A stretch of 10,177 bases of DNA. Source: DASSBR01 sp035688265. GTDB taxonomy: Bacteria; Pseudomonadota; Gammaproteobacteria; Natronospirales; DASSBR01. This document shows, piece by piece, positions 5,201-10,177 of the stretch (its first letter is position 1; the number at the start of each line of letters is the position of its first letter). A program made the translations under genes and the position numbers. Location of the stretch: assembly GCA_035688265.1 (NCBI GenBank), contig DASSNE010000020.1, positions 1-10,177 of the forward strand. Direction: 5' to 3'. A model generated the notes under the pieces. That model had not been told where the DNA came from and ran no database searches. It was given only the letters and a program-made list of their open reading frames with translations.

Positions 5201-7483
5201 ATGACGCGCCGCATCCTCGTCACCTCCGCGCTGCCCTACGCCAACGGCGCGATCCACCTCGGGCATCTGGTCGAGTACATCCAGACCGATATCTGGGTGC
5301 GCTTCCAGAGAATGCGCGGCCACGACATCCGCTACGTCTGCGCCGACGACACGCACGGCACGCCGATCATGCTGCGCGCAGAAAAGGAAGGCATCACGCC
5401 GGAAGCGCTGATCGCGCGCGTGTGGCAGGAGCATACGCGGGACTTCGCCGGCTTCCACATCGGCTTCGACAACTATTACACCACCAACTCGACCGAAAAT
5501 CGCGCATTCTGCGAGGGAATCTTCGCCGCGCTCGATCGGGCGGGGCTGATCGCGCGGCGCTCGGTCGAGCAGTTCTACGACCCGGCGAAGGAAATGTTCC
5601 TGCCCGACCGCTACATCAAGGGCGAATGCCCGAAGTGCGGTGCGAAGGACCAGTACGGCGATTCCTGCGAGGTATGCGGCTCGACCTACGCGCCGACCGA
5701 TCTGATCAATCCGTACTCGGTGGTGTCGGGCGCGACGCCGGAACGCCGCGCATCGGAGCATTTCTTCTTTCGCCTGTCCGACGAGCGCTGCAAGGGTTTC
5801 CTGGAGAAATGGACGCAGCGGAGCGAGCGGCTGCAGCCGGAAGCGGCCAACAAGCTGAAGGAGTGGTTCGCCGCCGGCCTGCAGGACTGGGACATCTCGC
5901 GCGACGCGCCGTACTTCGGCTTTGAAATCCCGGGCGCGCCCGGGAAATACTTCTACGTCTGGCTCGACGCACCGGTCGGCTACATGGCGAGCCACAAGAA
6001 CCTGTGCTTCCGCCTCACCAACGACGACCGGCCGCAGGCGCGCGCGCTGTTCGACTCGTACTGGCTGCGCGACGTCACCGACGCAGACGCCGAGCTCTAT
6101 CATTTCATCGGCAAGGACATCCTCTACTTCCACGCGCTGTTCTGGCCGGCGATGCTGGAGCACGCCGGCTTCCGCACGCCGACCAAAATCTTCGCGCACG
6201 GCTTCCTCACCGTGAACGGCGAAAAGATGTCGAAGTCGCGCGGCACCTTCATCACCGCCGAAAGCTACCTGAAGCAGGGCCTCAACCCGGAATGGCTGCG
6301 CTATTACTACGCCGGCAAGCTCAACAGCACGATGGAGGACATCGATCTCAACCTCGATGACTTCGTCGCACGGGTGAACAGTGATCTGGTGGGGAAGTAT
6401 GTGAATATTGCAAGTCGGTCAGCGGGGTTCATTCACAAGTTTTTTGACGGTCGGCTGTCTCCGTTAGCATCCGAAACTGGTGGCCCAGCTAAAAGATTTC
6501 ATCGCGAGGAGGCAGCAATGCTGGAAGGCGACATATTAGAAGTCGCCAAAACGCGCGCCGAACAGGTCGGCACTTATTGTGATGCTCGCGAATATTCGAA
6601 GGCGATCAAGGAGATCATGGTGCTCGCCGATCTGGCTAATGCTAATTTTGACGACAAGCGCCCATGGGTACTAGCGCGCGATCCATCCGACGAATCTCGC
6701 CGATTGTTACAGGATGTCTGCACAGTCACTCTCAATCTTTTTCGCCTACTGACGATTTGTCTGAAGCCCGTGCTACCAGAAACTGCCGCGCGGGCCGAGC
6801 GCTTCCTGAACGTGCCGGAACTCGAATGGCGGCAGGCGGATGGGCTGCTACCAAGTGGGCACAAGATTAACCAGTACGAACACCTGATAACCCGCGTCGA
6901 TCCAAAGCAGGTCGCTGCGCTGGTCGAGGCGAACAGGGAGAGTCTGCAAATCCCCCCCAGCCCCCCTTTTGCAAAGGGGGGAGCGGAAGATGCCGCCTCG
7001 AAGGAAAATTCGGAAGACGCCGCGAAAAAAGGGCGCAGCAAAAAAACGGCGCCGAGCCAGACCACCGCGGCAGTACAGTCCCCCCCTTCGAAAAAGGGGG
7101 GCGGAGGGGGGATTTCCGGCGCTCAAACATCCGCTGACGAAGGGAACAAATTGACCGACACCATCTCGATCGACGATTTTGGCAAAATCGACCTGCGCGT
7201 CGCGAAGATCATCAACGCCGAACACGTCGACGGCGCCGACAAGCTGTTGAAACTCACGCTCGACATCGGCACCGAAACCCGCACCGTGTTCGCCGGCATC
7301 AAGGCGGTCTATGATCCCGAAGCGCTGAAAGGCCGGCTCACCGTGATGGTCGCGAACCTGGCGCCGCGCAAGATGAAATTCGGCGTGTCCGAAGGAATGG
7401 TGCTCGCCGCGTCCGGCGATGCGCCGGGCATTTATCTGCTGGCGCCCGACTCCGGCGCAACGCCGGGGATGAAAATCAGATAG
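5201..7483 (+). CDS. metG: Methionyl-tRNA synthetase with enlarged repeat-containing linker
   Basis: A 760-residue class I aminoacyl-tRNA synthetase that charges initiator and elongator tRNA-Met. HIGH motif is H19-L-G-H22 in NGAIHLGH; the zinc knuckle has four cysteines (C143, C146, C156, C159); KMSKS is at 342-346. Residues about 380-580 are the helical anticodon-binding domain, including FDDKRPWVLA. Residues about 651-760 are the C-terminal tRNA-binding/dimerisation domain (FGKIDLRVAKI to the end). It is longer than E. coli MetG (677): residues about 583-640 are a low-complexity linker whose ends (583-594 and 627-639) are encoded by two opposed C6/G6 repeats, with a Lys/Ala/Ser-rich middle. 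Codons for residues about 394-528 are far less GC-rich at third positions than the rest. The ATG at 5201 was chosen because the protein then starts MTRRILVTSALPYANG as usual for the family; an in-frame ATG at 5138 would add 21 unrelated residues. The Shine-Dalgarno is weak. Confidence 0.97.
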   Translation: MTRRILVTSALPYANGAIHLGHLVEYIQTDIWVRFQRMRGHDIRYVCADDTHGTPIMLRAEKEGITPEALIARVWQEHTRDFAGFHIGFDNYYTTNSTENRAFCEGIFAALDRAGLIARRSVEQFYDPAKEMFLPDRYIKGECPKCGAKDQYGDSCEVCGSTYAPTDLINPYSVVSGATPERRASEHFFFRLSDERCKGFLEKWTQRSERLQPEAANKLKEWFAAGLQDWDISRDAPYFGFEIPGAPGKYFYVWLDAPVGYMASHKNLCFRLTNDDRPQARALFDSYWLRDVTDADAELYHFIGKDILYFHALFWPAMLEHAGFRTPTKIFAHGFLTVNGEKMSKSRGTFITAESYLKQGLNPEWLRYYYAGKLNSTMEDIDLNLDDFVARVNSDLVGKYVNIASRSAGFIHKFFDGRLSPLASETGGPAKRFHREEAAMLEGDILEVAKTRAEQVGTYCDAREYSKAIKEIMVLADLANANFDDKRPWVLARDPSDESRRLLQDVCTVTLNLFRLLTICLKPVLPETAARAERFLNVPELEWRQADGLLPSGHKINQYEHLITRVDPKQVAALVEANRESLQIPPSPPFAKGGAEDAASKENSEDAAKKGRSKKTAPSQTTAAVQSPPSKKGGGGGISGAQTSADEGNKLTDTISIDDFGKIDLRVAKIINAEHVDGADKLLKLTLDIGTETRTVFAGIKAVYDPEALKGRLTVMVANLAPRKMKFGVSEGMVLAASGDAPGIYLLAPDSGATPGMKIR
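6948..6982 (+). repeat. REP/MITE-end-like C6/G6 hairpin repeat inside metG, copy 1
   Basis: The copy runs AAATCCCCCCC, AG, then a hairpin CCCCCCTTT (6961-6969), loop TGC, AAAGGGGGG (6973-6981). It is translated in frame as IPPSPPFAKGG. It is an inverted partner of the copy at 7081-7115: both have AAATCCCCCC outermost and the C6-G6 hairpin innermost. The motif resembles dispersed palindromic repeats seen many times in environmental proteobacterial genomes. Confidence 0.75.
7081..7115 (-). repeat. REP/MITE-end-like C6/G6 hairpin repeat inside metG, copy 2 (inverted)
   Basis: Read on the minus strand it begins AAATCCCCCC, then TCCG, then CCCCCC, a T-rich spacer and GGGGGG; the hairpin arms are 7081-7088 and 7094-7101 with a 5-nt loop. 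It encodes SPPSKKGGGGGIS in the metG frame. From the outer end of copy 1 to the outer end of this copy is 168 bp, a multiple of three, so the pair leaves the frame intact. Confidence 0.75.
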
Positions 7484-7499
7484 GTGTCAGGCTGATTTG

Positions 7500-7589
7500 A
7501 ACCGCCGAGGCGCAAAGACGCAAAGGAAAACCAGATTCAAATCTGAAGTTCTTTGCGGCATTTCTTTGCGCCTTCGCGCCTTTACGGTT
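7500..7589. repeat. 90-bp inverted-repeat (MITE-like) element between convergent genes
   Basis: Imperfect terminal inverted repeats of about 26 bp: the left arm begins AACCGCCGAGGCGCAAAG (7500-) and the right arm, read on the minus strand from 7589, begins AACCGTAAAGGCGCGAAG and continues to GGCGCAAAG. The centre holds a small palindrome (AGATTCAAATCT). There is no ORF. The 'AACCGC..GAGGCGCAAAG..CGCAAAG' motif is of a kind widely dispersed in proteobacteria. It fills the 113-bp gap between the metG stop and the homospermidine synthase stop, so its long hairpin could serve as a bidirectional terminator, though U-tracts are poor. Confidence 0.7.
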
Positions 7590-7596
7590 ATAGCTT

Positions 7597-9012
7597 TTAC
7601 ACCACCCGGAAATTCTTGAACTGCCACGGATCATCGCGATCGACGTCTTCCGGGAAAAGCGTGCCGCGATCGCAGAGCGGTGTCCAGTCGCCATAAGCGC
7701 CGACCAGTTCGCCTAGATAGGGACGCGCAATCTCCAGCACGCGTTCGAACGGTATGTCGTCGGGTTCGATGATGCCGGCCTGCGGATTTTCCATCGCGTA
7801 GACCATGCCGCCGAGCACGCCGGCCGCGACCTGCAGGCTGGTCGCGTTGTTGAAGGGCGCCAGCTTGCGTGCCTCCTGTACCGACAGCCGCGAGCCGAAC
7901 CAGTAGGCGCCCTTCGCATGACCCATCAGCAGCACACCGAGCTCGTCGATGCCGTCGGTGATTTCATCCATCAGCACCCGCGTCCGCGGCTGCACCTGCC
8001 AGTTGCGGCCGGCCAGCTCGTGCAGCGACAGCACCGCCCCGTCGCACGGGTGATACGCATAGTGCACGGTCGGACGGTACACGATGCGGTCGGCTTCGCG
8101 CACGGTGAAATAATCGGCCACCGAGATCGCCTCGCTGTGCGTGATCAGGAACCCGTGGTAGCAGCCTTCGAGCGGCGTCCACGAACGTACGCGCACCGAT
8201 GCGCCGGGACGCTGCAGATAAATGGCCGCGTCGCAGCCGAATTCGTGATGCGCGCCGTCACAAGGAAAATGCCGTTCGTGCGTGCCCCAGCCCAGTTCGG
8301 CCGGCTGACAGCCCTCGCCGACGAAACCTTCGACCGACCAGGTATTGACGAATTCGTCGTGGCGCTTGCGCGGCTCGGCAATCTGGGTATCGCGCTCGGC
8401 ACAGTGAATCACCTTGATGCCGAGCTGCATCGCGAGCTGTGCCCACTGCTCGCGCGTCTGCGGCGCCGCGTCGACACCGGTGTCGCGTGCAATGTTGATC
8501 AGCGCCTGCTTCACGAAATGCGAGATGAGGCCGGGATTCGCGCCATGGGTCGGGATCGCGGTCGCGCGGCCGGCGCCGCCCTGCCGGCGCAGCGCCAGCA
8601 CCGCTTCGCGCAGCGCGTAGTTGGAACGCAGCGACGGCGACACCGACGTGTCGGTGTAGCCGCCGAGCCACGGCTCGATGCAGGTGTCGAGATAGCCCAC
8701 GCCGCGCTGCTGGCAGAACTCGATCAGCGTGACGCTGCCGACGTCGACCGACAGATTGAGCAGAAAATCGCCATGCGCAAGCAGCGGTTCGAGTACCTGC
8801 CGGAAATTCTGCGGCGTCAGCGGCGACACGGTGAAACGGATGCCGAAGTGCCGCGCCTCGGCGACGCCGCGTTCGTCGGCGGTGATGATGGTGATCTGCC
8901 GCGGCTCGATGTCGAGATGCCGCAGCAGCAGCGGCAGGCTGCCCTGCGCCACCGAACCGCAACCGACGATGACGAGTCGCCCGCCGAACCGAATGTATTT
9001 TTTTTCGATCAT
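7597..9012 (-). CDS. hss: Homospermidine synthase
   Basis: A 471-residue bacterial homospermidine synthase, NAD-dependent, which makes sym-homospermidine from two putrescines (or putrescine plus spermidine) in the cytosol; the fold is related to saccharopine and carboxynorspermidine dehydrogenases. The N-terminal Rossmann loop is GCGSVAQG (17-24), and DTCIEPWLGGYTDTS (109-123) and HGANPGLISHFVKQAL (156-171) are typical family segments. W225 and E233 in NTWSVEGFVGEG, E206 and H292 sit at a constant offset of four from residues I recall as active-site positions in the Blastochloris viridis enzyme (W229, E237, E210, H296), which supports function rather than mere homology. Length matches the family (about 470-480). 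Start at ATG 9012 has AGGGGTG close upstream. It is convergent with metG and follows an MDR reductase gene on the same strand with a 272-bp gap, so it probably has its own promoter. Its substrate would come from the decarboxylase at 1239-2426. Confidence 0.93.
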   Translation of the reverse strand: MIEKKYIRFGGRLVIVGCGSVAQGSLPLLLRHLDIEPRQITIITADERGVAEARHFGIRFTVSPLTPQNFRQVLEPLLAHGDFLLNLSVDVGSVTLIEFCQQRGVGYLDTCIEPWLGGYTDTSVSPSLRSNYALREAVLALRRQGGAGRATAIPTHGANPGLISHFVKQALINIARDTGVDAAPQTREQWAQLAMQLGIKVIHCAERDTQIAEPRKRHDEFVNTWSVEGFVGEGCQPAELGWGTHERHFPCDGAHHEFGCDAAIYLQRPGASVRVRSWTPLEGCYHGFLITHSEAISVADYFTVREADRIVYRPTVHYAYHPCDGAVLSLHELAGRNWQVQPRTRVLMDEITDGIDELGVLLMGHAKGAYWFGSRLSVQEARKLAPFNNATSLQVAAGVLGGMVYAMENPQAGIIEPDDIPFERVLEIARPYLGELVGAYGDWTPLCDRGTLFPEDVDRDDPWQFKNFRVV

Positions 9013-9109
9013 GTCACCCCTGTATTGACTGCATTGTCGCCGACGCTCTACGACAGAAACCTGCCGGCAAGGTGTGAGGGATCGGCGCGAAACAGCTGCG
9101 CCGGACGGG

Positions 9110-9124
9110 CACGCAGCCTGCGTG
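9110..9124 (-). promoter_or_regulatory. Small hairpin in the homospermidine synthase leader
   Basis: CACGCA and TGCGTG flank a 3-nt loop, a perfect 6-bp stem about 85 nt upstream of the hss start and downstream of the -10-like TATAAT. No U-tract and no known riboswitch pattern is recognised; the rest of the 9013-9206 stretch shows no convincing gene. Confidence 0.3.
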
Positions 9125-9206
9125 ACGACAGAATGATCAGCCGGACGTCCACCTGCCCGGCACGGGATGATCGATGGAAGGCAGCCCCGCCCCTGGTGCC
9201 CGCCGC

Positions 9207-9212
9207 ATTATA
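9207..9212 (-). promoter_or_regulatory. Consensus -10 box, possible promoter of homospermidine synthase
   Basis: A perfect TATAAT on the minus strand in the 272-bp gap between the MDR gene and hss. At 17 nt upstream the -35 is poor (TCTGCT), so an activator or another sigma factor may be involved, or it may be chance. Transcription from near 9200 would give an unusually long leader of about 190 nt. Confidence 0.4.
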
Positions 9213-9284
9213 AACGAAATGCGCGGGGCAGCAGAAGCGCCGCCCGCGTGACAGGCGCAACCGGCGCGCGCCGGCGCGGGGTAA

Positions 9285-10177
9285 TCAGATTTTCAGCAGC
9301 AGCTTGCCGCGCGTTTTGCGCGCTTCCAAGTAACGGTGCGCGTCGGCCGCCTGCGCCAGCGGAAATTCGCGGTCGACCGGCACGGTGAGCCGGCCCTCGC
9401 GAATCCACTGAAACAGATCGGCGGCGCGCGCGCGCAGTTCTTCCGGCGTCGCCAGGTAATCGGCGAGATGCGGACGAGTGAAGAACACCGAGCCGGCTTC
9501 GGCCAGTTCCAGCGGCTCGATCGATTCGACCAGCCCCGATGCGCCACCGTAATTCACGCACAACCCGCGTCGCTTCAGGCTGCGGATGCTGCCGGCGATG
9601 GTGTCCTTGCCGACCGCGTCGTAGACAACGTCGACGCCGATGCCGCCCGTGAGCTCACGCACCGCGTCACGGAAATCGGTCTCGCGGTAGAGAACCACGT
9701 GATCGACGCCGCGCGCCTTCGCAATCTGCGCTTTCTCGTGGCTGCCGACGGTCCCGATCACCGTTGCGCCGGCGATCTTCGCGATCTGCGTCAGCAGCTG
9801 GCCGACCCCGCCGGCCGCGGCATGCACCAGGCAGCTCGTTCCCGCTTTCAATTGAAAAGCCGAATGCGCGAGATAGTGGGCGGTGAGCCCCTGCAGCATC
9901 AGCGCTGCGCCGGTCCGCACGTCAATGTCGTCCGGCAGCTTTACCAGCCGCCGCGCCGGCACCGCGGCGTATTCCGCATAGCTGCCGCGCACGATGCAGT
10001 ACGCGACGCGCTCGCCCGGCCGGAAATCGGTGACGCCGTCGCCGACCGCGGCCACCGTACCCGCACCCTCCATGCCGATCACCATCGGCAGTGGTGTCTG
10101 GTAGGTATGCGAACGCGCATACAGCCCGCTGCGCTGATAGACGTCGGTGTAATTGATTCCGGCATAATCGAGCTTCA
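9285..10177 (-). CDS. Zinc-independent quinone oxidoreductase (MDR family), N-terminus beyond window edge
   Basis: 296 residues are visible of a protein of about 325; the frame is open to the right edge and only about 30 N-terminal residues are missing. It belongs to the medium-chain dehydrogenase/reductase superfamily, NADPH:quinone reductase (Qor/zeta-crystallin) branch. Evidence: GINYTDVYQRSGLY near the visible start, PMVIGMEGAGTVAAVGDGV, then the nucleotide-binding segment VHAAAGGVGQLLTQIAK with its A-x-x-G-x-x-G signature, followed by DVVYDAVGKDT and the C-terminal HRYLEARKTRGKLLLKI. No cysteine/histidine zinc ligands of alcohol dehydrogenases are seen in the catalytic segment. Expected reaction is NADPH-dependent reduction of quinones or similar enones in the cytosol; the real substrate is unknown. 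It ends 272 bp before hss on the same strand. A GC palindrome (CCGGCGCGCGCCGG, 9261-9274) lies just after the stop without a U-tract. Confidence 0.93.
   Translation of the reverse strand, partial: KLDYAGINYTDVYQRSGLYARSHTYQTPLPMVIGMEGAGTVAAVGDGVTDFRPGERVAYCIVRGSYAEYAAVPARRLVKLPDDIDVRTGAALMLQGLTAHYLAHSAFQLKAGTSCLVHAAAGGVGQLLTQIAKIAGATVIGTVGSHEKAQIAKARGVDHVVLYRETDFRDAVRELTGGIGVDVVYDAVGKDTIAGSIRSLKRRGLCVNYGGASGLVESIEPLELAEAGSVFFTRPHLADYLATPEELRARAADLFQWIREGRLTVPVDREFPLAQAADAHRYLEARKTRGKLLLKI

Noticed and set aside
5162..6199. 345-codon minus-strand open frame opposite the metG catalytic domain
   Set aside because: Antisense to catalytic motifs of metG; Arg/Val/Ala-rich shadow.
6948..7115. Repeat pair in metG as a CRISPR or direct-repeat array
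   Set aside because: There are only two copies, in inverted orientation and within a translated frame; no spacer series or cas gene.
7918..9213. 431-codon plus-strand open frame opposite homospermidine synthase
   Set aside because: Mirror frame of a clear enzyme gene, with shadow-like composition and no motif.
9048..9260. 70-codon minus-strand ORF in the hss leader
   Set aside because: Spans the TATAAT box, lacks a Shine-Dalgarno at its ATG or internal GTG, and has Arg-rich unstructured composition; not a convincing leader peptide.
9261..9274. 14-bp perfect palindrome CCGGCGCGCGCCGG after the MDR gene as terminator
   Set aside because: No U-tract follows on either strand and such GC palindromes are frequent in high-GC DNA.

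Overview
The window is high-GC, densely coded chromosomal DNA, most likely from a betaproteobacterium. The grounds are strongly GC-ending codons, the neighbourhood metG / mrp(apbC) / dcd / ornithine decarboxylase, which I recall from beta-proteobacterial genomes, and two kinds of small dispersed inverted repeat common in environmental proteobacteria. I see no rRNA, tRNA, CRISPR array, transposase or phage gene. It reads as housekeeping chromosome with a few unusual local structures.

Layout. Positions 1-1032 (minus) hold the N-terminal 344 residues of an exported TPR plus outer-membrane beta-barrel protein, Slam/DUF560-like, cut by the window edge; a promoter candidate lies upstream. A GC-rich hairpin terminator (1190-1212) separates it from a PLP-dependent ornithine/lysine decarboxylase (1239-2426, minus). 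The decarboxylase is preceded by a strong promoter, a stable hairpin and an unannotated 21-codon upstream ORF with a near-perfect Shine-Dalgarno. Next comes a compact minus-strand operon, transcribed mrp (5079-3991), a GNAT acetyltransferase (3933-3355), then dcd (3342-2770). Divergent from mrp is metG (5201-7483, plus), methionyl-tRNA synthetase. Convergent to metG is a homospermidine synthase gene (9012-7597, minus); between the two lies a 90-bp inverted-repeat element. Positions 9285-10177 (minus) hold an NADPH:quinone-oxidoreductase-like MDR enzyme missing its N-terminus at the window edge.

How the genes relate. Ornithine decarboxylase makes putrescine and homospermidine synthase joins putrescine-derived aminobutyl units into sym-homospermidine, so the window encodes both steps of a short polyamine route, in separate transcription units. 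MetG, Mrp and Dcd are housekeeping: tRNA charging, Fe-S carrier, and dUTP supply for dTMP.

Most worth a second look: (1) the leader ORF before the decarboxylase, a candidate polyamine-responsive or translationally coupled regulator; (2) metG, whose linker before the C-terminal tRNA-binding domain contains two opposed C6/G6 repeats translated in frame; (3) a tract in the metG anticodon-binding domain with clearly different codon usage, suggesting recombination.
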